A stretch of 64,000 nt of DNA, taken from positions 992,001-1,056,000 of the forward strand of contig JAPVLO010000381.1 in assembly GCA_027257055.1 (NCBI GenBank). Direction: 5' to 3'. The stretch's first letter is position 1, and each line of letters starts with the position of its first letter. The translations under genes were made by a program, and so were the position numbers. Shown piece after piece: positions 44,815 to 56,373 of this stretch. The notes below the pieces were generated by a model. That model saw only the letters and a list, made by a program, of their open reading frames with translations, searched no databases and was not told where the DNA came from. The DNA is from Cephalopachus bancanus. Taxonomy: Eukaryota > Chordata > Mammalia > Primates > Tarsiidae.

Positions 44815-46149
44815 CGAGGGGCGGGGCAGGGCGAGGGAGCTGCAAGCTTAGCAGAATGTTTGAACAAGACAAAGAGCAGTTCCAACAACCAAATAAGGAA
44901 GTCAGAGCCGAAGTCTTTCAGAATAGAAGCATATCGGGATCCAGGGCAATCGGGAGGGTAAAAATAGGCAGAGGAGAACGGCCCAGGAGATCGTGTCACT
45001 GGCTCACACAAAACATCTGGAGAAAATAGCATCTCTGGTCTTCAAGCCGGAGTGAAAGGTAGAAACTGCATCTGTGCCTTTCCTGTGGGCTTTCTGTAGA
45101 CGGTGTCTGAAGAGCAGTTTGGAATTCCTTTCGGTGGCAGCTGGAATAATAAGCATGCTTTTGTTAAACCTAGAAAAACGCAAGTTGTACGTTAGAAGCC
45201 CCATAGCATTCCTTTTTATGTATGATTCGCAAAACTTTTAGCCAAAGATGATGGAAGTTTCCAAGAACCAATAAAAATGTCTTGAAACTCATTTTCAGAC
45301 ATGTCCTGAACACTACTGAATTATAATGTTATCCTTGGAGAAAATTACCTCTTAACAAGTTAGTTAAATGTCTGTTAGCTGGAGCGTCTAGTTTAATACG
45401 TTGGTAGTTTCTGAAGAAGTCCAAGGAGGCTAGCTATGCAGCGGTGCTGTCAGTGCCTGTTTTAATCGTCTCAGTACCTTCTCCCAAACTCCAGAGTGGC
45501 AAATAATATTTGTTACTAATAATACAGATTAATGTTGATTTTATTTTGACACTTTTTTTTTTGTGGTGTGATTGGAGTAGGACAGAAATCTGGAAGAATT
45601 TCAGGACACTCTGGAAACACTTTCTTGTGCCATAAAACCAAAATTGAGAAATCATTTCTACTAACCAAGAAATCAATTTTTAAAATGTCCACACCTAGGA
45701 AGAAATATGGGATATTCATTTTCAGTCAGAATTTTTTTAAATAAAAGAATAAATCTGTGGTTTATTGGAATGCCCGTTGTTTATATGTGCTTCATTTCAA
45801 AGTACAAAACACCAAGTTATAAAAGTTCACTCACTGAAACAAATTAAGACAATGGAAAAAACATTGCGATGATCACTTTTGCCCTGTGGACTCCACAGCT
45901 TCACCATTCACCAGCAGTGTCCCAGAGGTCAAGCGCTTTTGAATTCCTCAATAACTCTAGTTTGTTGACCACTTTAAGAGAGGCAAGTGAACAAATTTCC
46001 CCTTCCATTCCCACACAAAATACACAACTGGACAGCCCCTACTTGAGTCGGAACTACCAGAACACTGCCCAGTAGGTAGGACAGTCTGAGTAGCAAGCTG
46101 ATGGGAGTGGAATATCGTAGCACACAAAGACCTACCACAGCATTTAGAT
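44815..46149. other. unique DNA, repeat-poor
   Basis: About 1.3 kb without a recognised repeat between two TG tracts. No exon call. Confidence 0.4.
44889..44967. promoter_or_regulatory. candidate CArG box and MEF2-like site
   Basis: CCAAATAAGG at 44889-44898 is a perfect match to the SRF CArG consensus CC(A/T)6GG. GTAAAAATAG at 44958-44967 is one base from the MEF2 consensus. They lie in a repeat-free block. Sites this short occur by chance, so function is only a possibility. Confidence 0.25.

Positions 46150-46206
<57 letters not shown>
46150..46206. repeat. (TG)n microsatellite
   Basis: A pure run of about 28 units. It directly precedes the tail side of an antisense Alu and has apparently replaced its poly-T. 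Confidence 0.97.
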
Positions 46207-46207
<1 letters not shown>

Positions 46208-46456
46208 GGGGTCTCACTCTGTCACCCAGGCTGGAGTGCAATGCGGTGATCATGGCTCACTGCAGCCTTAACCTCCAAGATGTGATTAGGACTACAGGTT
46301 TGTGCCACCCTGCCCAACTAATATTTCTGGGGTTTTTTTGTGGAGACAGGGACTTGCTGTATTGCCCAGGCTGGTCTCGAACTTCTGGCTCAAGCCATCC
46401 TCCCACTTTGGCTTCCCAAAGTACTGGGATTACAGGCGTGAGCCATGTGCTGACCT
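46207..46456 (-). mobile_element. AluJ-like SINE, internally deleted
   Basis: An antisense Alu of the older type (GTGATCATGGCTCACTGCAG, GGTTTTTTTGTGGAGACAGG). About 35 bases are missing after AACCTCCAAG. The head end is also worn (GTGAGCCATGTGCTGAC). Confidence 0.92.
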
Positions 46457-46544
46457 AGACGATCTTTAAGTGCATTCTGGTTCCTAAACTAACCTCCTTC
46501 CCCTAAATTTAAATATAAATTCTATTTCATATGCCACCCCTATT

Positions 46545-47455
46545 ACTCTTCAGGAAAATGTCAAGCCTATGAGAAGACGCTTATCATCATTAACAAAGAA
46601 TTGAAAATTAAAATAAGACCCAATGTTATACCCAAAAAGTCACATTTTTTTTTTTGAGTTGGAGTCTCACTCTGTTACCCAGGCTGGAGTGCAGTGGCAC
46701 ACACGTTCACGGCCACCCCAGGACCGACCTGCTAATCAGGTGATACTTCTGCTTCAGCCTTCCAAGTAACTGGAACGACAGGTGCACACTACTACACCTG
46801 GCGAAATTTTTTATTTATTATATAGATGAGATCTTGCCGAGTTGCCGAGGCTGTTCTCAAACACGTGGGCTCAGGCAATCCCCTCACCTCGGTCTCCCAA
46901 AATGCTGAGATTACAAGCTTGAGTCACTGTGCCCAGCCCAAAGTTGCATTTTTAATGACCAAGCTCCATGCGTCAATGCTTCATAAATTGACCAATTTTT
47001 TTTTTAAAAAAAGTAACTTAGTAATAGATGTCAATAGCAATAAAAAAGAGTATTTGACCCCAAACTCTTACTTTCCGGTATTTGCTCTGAGGAAGTAATT
47101 CAAAGAAGGAAAAAAAGGCATAGGCCTAAAAATGTTCATTTGTTTACAATTTCAGAAGAAACAGCCAAGGAGCCAAAACATAGAATGTTCTCTTACCCCA
47201 ACAATGGAATGTTAATTATGCAACGATTAACTCTAGTAACAAGTAAGCCTCTGAAGACAAAATATGTGTGATAGATGGTATAACACTGCCAGAAAGTGAC
47301 CCTGTGAAACCGCACACAATTTGTGTAGCCAGCTTTGAAGACCAGAAGAAAATGTAAGAAACAGTGCTAGAATGTCATGCTCGTGGATACATGTTTTTGG
47401 TCATCCTTACTATCTGTATGTTTTCGTAATAAACACCTTCAAAAAAGAGATGATG
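46545..47455 (+). mobile_element. L1/HAL1-like 3' region, split by an Alu
   Basis: AAAATGTCAAGCCTATGAG and AATTGAAAATTAAAATAAGA precede the Alu. After it come GAAGTAATTCAAAGAAGG, AAAATGTTCATTTGTTTAC and AATGGAATGTTAATTATGC, a typical old L1/half-L1 order. Highly diverged. Confidence 0.6.
46651..46938 (-). mobile_element. Alu SINE
   Basis: A full-length antisense Alu, GAGTTGGAGTCTCACTCTG to CACTGTGCCCAGCC. Flanks AAAGTCACATTTTT and AAAGTTGCATTTTT form the duplication. Confidence 0.95.
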
Positions 47456-48238
47456 AAGAATTGTACGGGCAGGGGGCAGGTTCCGGCATAAGAAATAACT
47501 GGGGCTTTCCAGTTTATCCACACAGCAAATATAGCTCACAAAGTTCTGTCTGCAGAGACGATGACATTGCAAAAGACCTTGGCATAGACAGAACTACTTT
47601 ACTTACTGACTCCATATGTCAGTGATGTTCAAATAGCAAAGCTAGCTGTAGTTCTTTTGAGAGGAAAGCAACAACAACAACGGAAGTCCCACATAACCGC
47701 AGCAACTCCTGGACCATTTCTCTGGCATCCCTCCAGTGGAGCTCTGACCAGCGTGAGGTCAACACAGACTGGCGGAGGCATCCGGGATTAAACACCCATG
47801 CCAGCTGTGCCCCAATTTAAAGAGGAAAAGATTCTGAGCACCTGCACAAGGCTCTTCCTGCCAGAGCTGAGCCACACTGGGCAACCGGCCTTGACTCTGA
47901 GGTCCCAGTATCTGGCCTCTGCTCCCAGGGGGCCATCTATCTAACCTCTCCATGCTTCCATCCTGATGGTTCTCTGTCACTGGGAGGAGTTAGAAAGATT
48001 TCTGAGGGATTAGAAAGCACTTTGCATAAGCCAGCTTATTAGAACTGTTTACAGGGGAAAGGTCAATTGTGACTTAGAACAGTGCACAAGTTATTTATGT
48101 ACCCGGGTGTCAAAAAGCAGAGACGAGGCAAGGAAGTTAGTGTATCTTTACTGGATCTTCTTTGATAGCTTATACCAACTATGTAGTAATTATAGAATGT
48201 TAGATATACTCTTGTCCCTGTAGTTGAAGGACTTAAAG
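47456..48238. other. unique DNA
   Basis: No gene or repeat recognised. Confidence 0.35.
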
Positions 48239-48249
48239 TGCAGATTTTT

Positions 48250-48546
48250 GATTGTCTGTTTTCTCAAGTTGGAGTCTCACTCCATCACCCAAGCTGGGGT
48301 ACAGTGACAAACTCACCGCCACCCCGGCATCAACCTGCTGGACTCTGGCGATCCTTGCACCTCAGCCTTCCAAGGAGCTGGAACTACAGGTGCATGCTAC
48401 CATGCCCGGCTAATTTTTTGATTTATTGGAGAGATGAGGTCTTGCCAAGTTGCCTGGGCTGGTCTCAAACCCGCGGGTTCAGGCAATCCTTTCGCCTCGG
48501 CCTCCCGAAGTGCTGGGATGACAGGCTGAGCCACCGAACCCGGCCT
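48250..48546 (-). mobile_element. Alu SINE
   Basis: A full-length antisense Alu with an eroded tail (TGATTGTCTGTTTTCTC). Flanks GTGCAGATTTTT (48239) and GGGCAGATTTTT (48551) fit a target duplication. Confidence 0.94.
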
Positions 48547-48829
48547 CATAGGGCAGATTTTTAAGCTGGGACCCAGGGCTCCAGGTGGGCTGTGCAGGGC
48601 CTTGTGGTGCGTCCAGGGCAGAACCGACTTCTTGGCTAAACACCATCTTTACTGCCCTTGGCTGGCCCTCTCTCCAGGCCCTACTTGTCACCCTTCTCTC
48701 CTCACTCCTCTCCCGTGGTGAGCTTGAACAGCACTTCTGTCAGCCTTGTGCTGACAGACTTGAAGAGTCTGGAGGAGTTTTAGACAGTCCATATTCTTGG
48801 CCTAGGCAAGGTGATACTCTAACAAGTTG
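48547..48829. other. unique DNA
   Basis: No gene or repeat recognised. Confidence 0.35.
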
Positions 48830-49120
48830 CTTCACCTCGTTGCTTGTTTAGAATATTAACTCCTTGATGGCAGTGGCCATGTTGCTTGGTGATAACAATA
48901 GAAATCACTAACCCTACTGACAGCAGTACCATGTGCACTGTGCTAAATACTTTCCAACATGCCAGTTCATCCTTGAAGCAATCCATAGGGTACACAGTGG
49001 TAGTAGTGTTCCCATTTGCCTCTGTGTTCTCAGAAGACTGAGGCACAGAGAGCTTAAATAACCAACCCAAGGTCTTACACCCAGCAAGTGACGAACTTGG
49101 GGTCTAAACCCAACTAAATC
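48830..49120 (+). mobile_element. MIR SINE
   Basis: MIR-type order: ATATTAACTCCTTGATGGCA, TGTGCTAAATACTTTCCAAC, AGACTGAGGCACAGAGAGC and AACCAACCCAAGGTCTTACA. Confidence 0.78.
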
Positions 49121-49921
49121 CCAAAGCGTAAGCTCTTAAAAATGAGACTGCATTATTTCAGAAGATGTCCAATGAAAGTGCTTGAAGATACACTTAAAGT
49201 ATCCCAGATGGATGGCAATTCTCTTGAATATGACCAGAGGTATGAGGAAGGACTTCTACCTTAATTGAGAAAATAAAATTGTGGTCTTCCAGAAGCCATT
49301 CATCCAAAGGAGTAATTTGTCCATTTGAATGTGAGAAGGATAAGTACAGACAGCTCCAAAAAGTAACCAGCATAAACGAAAATTTGGGAGACAGCAATAT
49401 AAATTTTGAACTAGTATATATATTGTATCAGTGAAGGAATCTGTGAGACCACTCCTATCCATTAGTGGAGGACCTCAAGAGCTGTTGAATAGTGAATGTC
49501 TCTGTATTTTCCTGGATTATAAGTCCTGCCACATCAGTCATGAAGCTGCACCAGTAAATAATCAACTCTGCAACAGATAGGGTGGATGTCTCAAGTCTTA
49601 ACTGCTCTGGGGTGTTTGGTTGAATCTTCTCACAAAAGGATGATTTGTAGGAATTACCTTCTCCTAGTCTCTGCTCCTCCCCAAATAGCGGAAAGTAGCC
49701 TGAATTGTTTTATTTCAGGTTAAATATGCATGTTTGAAACAATGTGTTCATGAAACAAATGGTGCTGAAGGCGAAACGAAGAAGGGACATCTTTGGTGTT
49801 CTGTCAGACATCATCTGGTGAACTGAGTTGATTACATATCTGGCCTTTTCCCGTTTCATCTTACCTTAACAACATGGCACACTAAGTTTTGGGGTCATTC
49901 ATCCCCTTCAGTACGTATATA
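49121..49921. other. unique DNA, repeat-poor
   Basis: About 800 bp with no repeat or exon recognised. Confidence 0.4.
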
Positions 49922-49923
49922 TG

Positions 49924-50499
49924 AGAGGGGACTCTCCCCCCCAAAAGCCTTATTTATTTATTTTTAAAATTGGGTATTTACTCTTAGATGTTTAAACTTC
50001 CGTCATCTTCCAAGTACTCTCCATTGCACGCAATGCCCCTATTGAGACACTTTTGCCACTGCTCACAATGGTTTTTGAACTCGTCAGTTTTGATGCCTTC
50101 TAGTAGTTCTGTCGTCTTTCGTTTTATCTCTTCCACGTGGGCAAAACGTTTTCCCCTGAGGACTTTTTTCATCCAGGGAAACAAGCAAACAAACAAAAAT
50201 GCCGCTCAGGGTGAGATCGGGTAAATAGGGGTGGTGGGGCATGGAGGGCATGCCGTTCTTGGCGGACAACGGCTGGACACTCCGCGTACTGTAGGCAGAT
50301 GTGCTCGTAAATCCCCTCTCGTGTATTGGGCAAATGCGTTGAAAGACACCCCTTCAAAAAAAACTCGCTCAAGCTGAACGCAGCCTCTCACAACAAGGCT
50401 AGCTGGTACACTGAAGCCAATTTAGCCAGCGGGAAAGTCTGTAGTACAAAGGGGCCATCCTTCAAAAATAATTTCAGGGGTTTTCTTGGTCCCCCTTAT
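49924..50499 (-). mobile_element. mariner element of a second family, internally deleted
   Basis: The complement encodes a C-terminal mariner transposase relic with a YLPDLTLSGIF segment (cf. YSPDLAPSDYF) and a terminal GIACNGEYLEDDGSLNI. The right end complement AAGGGGGACCAAGAAAAC pairs imperfectly with GAGGGGACTC at the left. TA dinucleotides flank it. It is not the same family as the 16.7 and 29.5 kb copies, whose C-terminus and termini differ. A pyrimidine/GCGTTG-rich part near 50330-50400 keeps the 5' terminal side. Non-functional. Confidence 0.75.
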
Positions 50500-51065
50500 G
50501 TATATGCATGGTATATATATTTATGTAAATATGCATGTGTTTTACATATTATTACAAGTACTGTAAAAATATACACAAAGATAGAAAAATTTAAAAGATG
50601 AGATGAATATAGGTATAAAGAGGAGTTGAGTATTCTTCTCATCTCGCAATGGATTGTTTTTGAAGACCACTGCTCTTTGTGATACCCCAACACCCACTTG
50701 AAGACTTGCTGACAAAAGTCCTATGCTAAGTCGGGTGGGTTGCCTTAGGCCTGATCTGTCCAGTTGGAGAGAATTTGAGAGATCAGTCATCCAGCTCCTC
50801 CACTGAACAGGTGGGGAAACTATGAGAGGAGGGGATTTTCACCTGAAGACCTAATTTTCCAACGAACTCAGGACCTGGTGAATTCTCATATTATATTTAA
50901 AGTCTGAATAGCTGTGTGGTAGGAATGAACCTGGCTTAGGAATTGTTTTACCAAATAGAGTTTTTGCTTTGTTTTAGACTTTTTTTTATAAGAAAGATCT
51001 CTCTTTTCACCATGAAGAAGTTGAAATTGAAAAGGAAATCTTTGGGCACTTAACAAATTAAAAGT
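50500..51065. other. unique AT-rich DNA
   Basis: A TATGTATATGCATGG/ATATAT patch lies at 50500-50560. No exon recognised. Confidence 0.35.
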
Positions 51066-51075
51066 AGAGTATTTT

Positions 51076-51383
51076 AGCTGGGCATGGTGGCTCACGCCTG
51101 TAACTCCAACACGTTGGGAGGTAGAGGCAAGAGGATTGCCTGAGCCCACGGGTTCGAGACCAGCCTGGGCAACTCGGCAAGGCCTTGTCTCTACAATAAA
51201 TCAGAAAATTAGCCAGGTGTGGTGGTGTGCGCCTGCAGTTCCAGCTACTTGGAAGGCTGAGGTGGAAGGATCGCCGGAGCCCAGCAGGTCGAGGTTGCGG
51301 AGGCCGTGAGCGTGCCGTTGCACTCCAACCTGGGCGACAGAGTGAGACTTCAACTCCAAAAAAAAAAAGAATTAAAATAAATA
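51076..51383 (+). mobile_element. Alu SINE
   Basis: A full-length sense Alu, AGCTGGGCATGGTGGCTCAC, with an A-rich tail ending AATTAAAATAAATA. Exact duplication AGAGTATTTT at 51066 and 51384. Confidence 0.96.
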
Positions 51384-51393
51384 AGAGTATTTT

Positions 51394-52281
51394 ACAGATG
51401 AGGTTAAATGATGCCAGATCAATAGAAGGGTCTAGGCGAGGCATCCGCATGACCCCGAAAAGTGTCAGGAGCCGGTGACAGGTCAGAATTGCATATTCCC
51501 ATGGTGGAGCGTCAACCAGACGCTAACGTGCTTCTCAGACATGACATCCACTTCTGAATGTGCAGGGATTTTTTGTTAAGTCTTTTAAGGGTATCCAAAT
51601 GAATCAACCATTGTGTTTCACCTACACTCCAGTAATTCACTTTCAGTGGGCAGTTTTATTTTCCCAGATGTGCAGATTGCCCACAAGGGAGCTATGAGTA
51701 ATTAACTCGTAAAAGAAGTGTCCAAATGAATGCACAACTGCAAAGCACCTGTTGTCAACAGCTGATTCTGTCTCCTCACTTAGATTATAAAGCGCTTGAG
51801 AATACAGACCATGTTTTCTTCTTTTGAAAGCTTGTGACACCTACTGATTTAGGTTCACATGGAATACAGCCGTGAGTGGAGAATAGGGGGCATGGTTTGT
51901 CTTCATACTTGATGAAAGGAGAGTGACAAGGGTTCAGACAAACACTGATGCCTAATGATTAGGGCTGCGTCTGACTCCTGGGCCTTGGGCACTTTTCCTT
52001 TCTCCATTAAAAAAAATTAAAATTATATTTTGTAGTTGTTTTGGCATAAAGGTGAATATAATCCAGGCTGGAATCATTAGTACATAGCCATCATCACTAT
52101 ACTCAGAGTCTTTTTTCCTTCTCAGTTTATTAAAATTAAAACTTGTTATGGATTGCAACAATGTTGCAGCTCCAGCCTCTGAGCCTGTCATGCCTGAGAT
52201 TGTGACAACAGTGCTTCATAAAACAACCCCAGCCTCATCTGTTTTTACCTTCCTTGCAACAAAGAACATTGCCAGCCCCTT
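51394..52281. other. unique DNA
   Basis: No gene or repeat recognised. Confidence 0.4.
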
Positions 52282-52296
52282 TAATTTTTCTCTTCT

Positions 52297-52616
52297 TTTT
52301 CTTTTCTTTTATTGTCTTTTCTTGAGTCGGAGTCTCACTCTGCTGCCCAGGTTGGAGTGCAGTGGCACGATCACAGGTCACTGCATCCTTGGCCTCCTGG
52401 GCTCAGGTGACCGATCCCTCTGCCTCAGCCTCCTGAGTACCTGGAACTGCAGGTGCTCACCACCATGCCCTGCTAAATTTTTTTCATTTTATTTTTGTAG
52501 AGGCAGGACCGTGCTGTGTTGCCCAAGCTGATCTTGAACTCCTGGGCTCAAGCTATCCTCCTGCCTTAGACTCCCAGAGTGCTGGGATTACAGGCATGAG
52601 CCACCGCGCCTGGCCT
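52297..52616 (-). mobile_element. AluJ-like SINE
   Basis: An antisense Alu of the general primate type (GGCACGATCACAGGTCACTG, CATTTTATTTTTGTAGAGGC, CACCGCGCCTGGCC). TAATTTTTCTCTTCT (52282) and TAATTTCTTTCTTCT (52617) form the duplication. Confidence 0.95.
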
Positions 52617-52631
52617 AATTTCTTTCTTCTG

Positions 52632-54857
52632 TTTTTACTGACGTTCTCTCTGAGCAATGGGTAGCTCAAGGGTCAGCAGTCCCTTTCTCCTTGAGTAACA
52701 TCCCTTGACCTTGAAAAGCCAGTATCTACGCATACCAAGTTCTGCTAGGGCCTCTCACACAGGGCCTTTTTTCATCATATGATGACCACAGAGGAGCTCA
52801 AAATTAATTCCTCTGTGATGCCAAGACTGTGCCTGGTTTCTCTAAAATGGAGTCATTTTAAGGGAATACTTTTTGCCAGACCGGTTTATTCATTGCTAGG
52901 ACACATTTTGTTAAGTGTCATATGGTAGACAAACAAACAAGGGAACGATGACACCAACGTTATGTCAAGCTTGTACTTGTACTGCCCACAAGTAAAGATA
53001 AATGAATGATGTTACCACCTATCAGCTCATGATCAAAATGCGGCAATAGGCTAAGGCATGCAGTTACTTGTGACCAATAAATTAATCTCCAAGGAAACCT
53101 TTTGCAAAAATGGAGGCCATGATTTGCAGACAGCTTGTCTTTATTTATGGTTGCTGTCGTTTTTCTTGCATCGAAAACTTGACTTTCCAAATCTTACTTT
53201 GTCAACTTTGTTCAGAAATACATGTTTAAAGTGATATTCTAACCTCTGGCTCCTCAAGTACAATCTTTTCTCTTTAAGATCTATCCATGAGCCTCATTTC
53301 ATTAAAATCCATTACATATTGTAAAGGAAATGGCCATTCATTTATAGGCTCCTAGTTTCTTTAAACTTAGCGGACTGAACCAAAGTTTAATTTGAAATGT
53401 CTCTTGATATAATCTTATGAATTGACCAAATTTCTTCAAAAACATTGAACTCTCTCCAAAGTTACTAGAAACAAATAGAAGAACAAGGGCATTAATTATT
53501 TGGGACAATAAGACTATTCTTTACATCTACAGAAGTCTCAGGTAAAAACTCTGATTTTTCTTTTTCTTGAAATCAATGACTTCGTTGTGACAGCAGTGAC
53601 CAAGTGTAACTCATTGAAGGGGCCCATGACAGGCAGAATCAACATTATTCAATCAGTTGTTTCAACAGTCAGTCGTATGAAATATATGTCAGATAATTCA
53701 TTTCTTTTACTGCCGGTGTTACCAAATATTTTTTCTTAGGGGTGTTACAGTCTCTATTCGGGAAATTTTCCAATTTAAAATTCATTCATTAAATGTCTGT
53801 GTTTAAACATAATTTAATTGGAATATCTGACTTATACTCTCCCTCTTCTTGTTTTTTTTCCGTGTTAGAGTCTAGGTTCGTACATTTTATCTTTATAAAA
53901 GTTATATGCTGCAAAATCATCTCAACAATTCTCCTAGTAGTTAAGGTATCTTTGTTAGAAAACCTTTCATCTCAGCACCCAAGCAAATCACTGTATATTT
54001 TCCTAATGAGAAAAGTGAAGTGCTTCAGACAGCATCCTCCCATTAATTTGGTCCAGAGGATTAGTTTATTGATTCAAAGGAATGGATACTCCAGTTTAGA
54101 ATGAGACGGGTTTGCTAGAGGGAAAGTTTCTGAGGTGGCAGTCTTACCCCAGTAAGGGAAGTGTATTTCACGTGCTCCTTCCCATGGACATCATCCCCTG
54201 TGTGTCGCCCGTTGGGGCCGCGGCTTGCTTTGCATTCACATCTTGATTCTGAACGCAGCACTGCAACACCCTGGGCAGCTCTGTTACAGAGGGACTTTCA
54301 CATCCTGTGTTTCTGAGAGCAACAGTGGAATGATGGCTGATCTGGGTGTTTCCTAAAGTACCCCTAAAAAAACCTATATGAAGTGCAATGCCAAAACTGC
54401 TTGTTACGGTGTCACCAGAGGTGACAGCATTGAGAGCATCAGCTGAGGACGCCATGCCCCATCTCACCTGTGACTTCAGGGGCTGCGTTGGGGTTAACAG
54501 AATGTGTGGCCCTCGCCTCATATGCCATCCCTGTCTGTTATCAGTGTGTTTATAAGACCCGGCTTAAGCATTTCTCGTGAAGGATGAAGTTAAATAACTA
54601 GCTCACTGCCAACAGTATTTCCCGAGTCACTCAGGAGAATCACATAAAAAGGCAGATTCCTACTTTTAACTGTGCTCTTCAGTAATCCACATGGAATCTG
54701 TGGATGATTCCCTCAGAGCCAGCGTAACACATTTGATTTGGAAAAGAGTGCTTGATAATGAGTCAGATTCTCCTGTGGATCCGGCAGGACATGCTAAAAA
54801 GCTGCCTTAACTATTTCAGACCAAGCAGCCACGACTCAGCATGATGAACCCTGCGAT
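52632..54857. other. largest repeat-poor block
   Basis: About 2.2 kb with no recognised interspersed repeat, AT-rich. A reasonable place to look for conserved non-coding elements. The frames at 53793-54104 (plus) and 54168-54521 (minus) show no domain. Confidence 0.45.
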
Positions 54858-54870
54858 AATAAATTGTTGA

Positions 54871-55150
54871 CTGTCATCCCAGCACTTTGGGAGACCGAGG
54901 CGAGAGGATTGCCTGAGCCCATGGGTTCATGACCAGCCCGGGCAACATGACGAGACCTTGTCTCTACAATGAATCAAAAAATTAGCTGGGCGTGGTAGTG
55001 TGCGCCTGTAGTTCTGGCTACTTGGAAGGCTGAGGCGGAAGGATTGCCTGAGCCCAGTGGGTTGATGTTGGGGTGGCCGTGAGCGTGCCACTGCACTCCA
55101 GCCTGGGTGACGGAGTGAGACTCCAGCTCAAAAAATAAAAAATAAAAATA
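54871..55150 (+). mobile_element. Alu SINE, lacking the first ~20 bases
   Basis: A sense Alu begins at CTGTCATCCCAGCACTTTGG, so the GGCCGGGCTCGGTGGCTCA head is missing. It ends GACTCCAGCTC plus AAATAAAAATAAAT. AATAAATTGTTGA (54858) and AATAATTGATA (about 55151) flank it. Confidence 0.94.
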
Positions 55151-55160
55151 AATAATTGAT

Positions 55161-55990
55161 ATACCAGTGGAGAGCTTAGTGCCCTGGGATGATGACTGGA
55201 CTTTTTATGATTACGTACTTTTCACTCCAAACGTATATTCTCTGGAGTCAAGGATCTGCATCTCTGCTTCTCCACTGACCAGCTCTGTGTCCTTGGGTAA
55301 TTGACCTAACTTCTCTCTGCTCATGGTCCTTCCCCAGGTAGGGGGAACCACGGCACCGGTGATGCTTCCCCATGGTTTCTACAGTCAGAGAAAATGCGTG
55401 TGAAGGGCGTGAGTGGTAAAGTTCAGCCCAAAGTAAAGTTCAGATTATTATTTTTTACTCTGTTCCTAACTAAACACTGTGTTGCAAGCAAACAGACATT
55501 AAAAGGAGTAGGAACCCAACCCCCACCACACAAACATGATGTTCAGCGCGGTGCTGGCCTCTCCCTACCTGTCTTCTCAACGGCGCCAGGGCAAACTCCT
55601 GAGCCTCCGCTTCACACACCAGAAAGCACTCTCTCCGAGTGCAAGTCCTGGGGACGGTGGGATGGGCCCCCTCGTCCGGCTCCAGAGGCCAGGCCCTTCG
55701 CGGGACATGCCTTCAGTCGAGGACTTCCTCAGGCCCTTCCCAGCTCTGAGTCTGTGCGTCGTCGGGGGCGGTGTGGGGCTCCCGAGACTCACGTTGCGCT
55801 CGCACTCAGCCTGTTCGATCGCTTCCCATCACAGGAGCTCATGTTCCAGCTGCAGACCTTCCGGCTGCCACGTTCCCTCTCATGCAGCATCTCCTGTCTG
55901 CTGGGTTTCTGGTCACATCTACACAAGCACAAACGGTCCCATCCCTTTTCTCCATCGCCTTTCTCCCTGCTCTTAAGAAGTTATGTACAA
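55161..55990. other. unique GC-moderate DNA
   Basis: 55540-55850 has elevated CpG and a patch GAGCTCATGTTCCAGCTGC followed by AGACCTTCCGGCTG, reminiscent of a common L2/MIR-type antisense segment. The plus frame at 55394-56158 ends inside the next Alu and is not supported as a gene. Confidence 0.4.
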
Positions 55991-56000
55991 ACCAAAGAGC

Positions 56001-56305
56001 CACCGGGCTCGGTGGCTCAGCCTGTCATCCCGCGCCTTTGGGAGGCTGAGGTGAGTGGATTGCCTGAGCCCGCGTGTTCGAGACCCGCCTGGGCAACTTG
56101 GCGAGACCTCATCTCTACTATAAATCAAAAAAAAAAAAAAATCAGCCGGGCGTGGTAGCGCATGCCTGTAATTCCGGCTACTCGGAAGGCTGAGGCGGAA
56201 GCAGCGCCGGAGCCCAGCAGGCCGAGGCTGCGGTGGCCGGGAGCGGCCACTGCACTCCAGTCTGGGTGACGGAGTGAGACTCCAACTCAAAAACAAAAAA
56301 CAAAA
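56001..56305 (+). mobile_element. Alu SINE of the presumed younger type
   Basis: A sense Alu with CATCCCGCGCCTTTGGGAGG and GGGAGCGGCCACTGCACTCC. It ends in (CAAAAAA)n. ACCAAAGAGC (55991) and AACAAAGAGC (56306) flank it. Very close to the inferred consensus, so young. Confidence 0.96.
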
Positions 56306-56326
56306 AACAAAGAGCTGTGGCATTAT

Positions 56327-56364
56327 CACGGCCAGTGAGATGTACCACGGCCAGTGAGATGTAC
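56327..56364. repeat. perfect 19-bp tandem duplication
   Basis: CACGGCCAGTGAGATGTAC occurs twice without a gap at 56327-56345 and 56346-56364, between two oppositely oriented Alus. Confidence 0.97.
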
Positions 56365-56373
56365 GAATGTTTC

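Noticed and set aside
46826..47098. 90-codon frame resembling a hydrophobic protein
   Set aside because: It starts inside an antisense Alu and runs into an L1-like remnant.
55394..56158. 254-codon plus-strand frame
   Set aside because: The last ~50 residues are Alu-derived (WEAEVSGLPEP-type) and the rest has no domain. No promoter or splice support.
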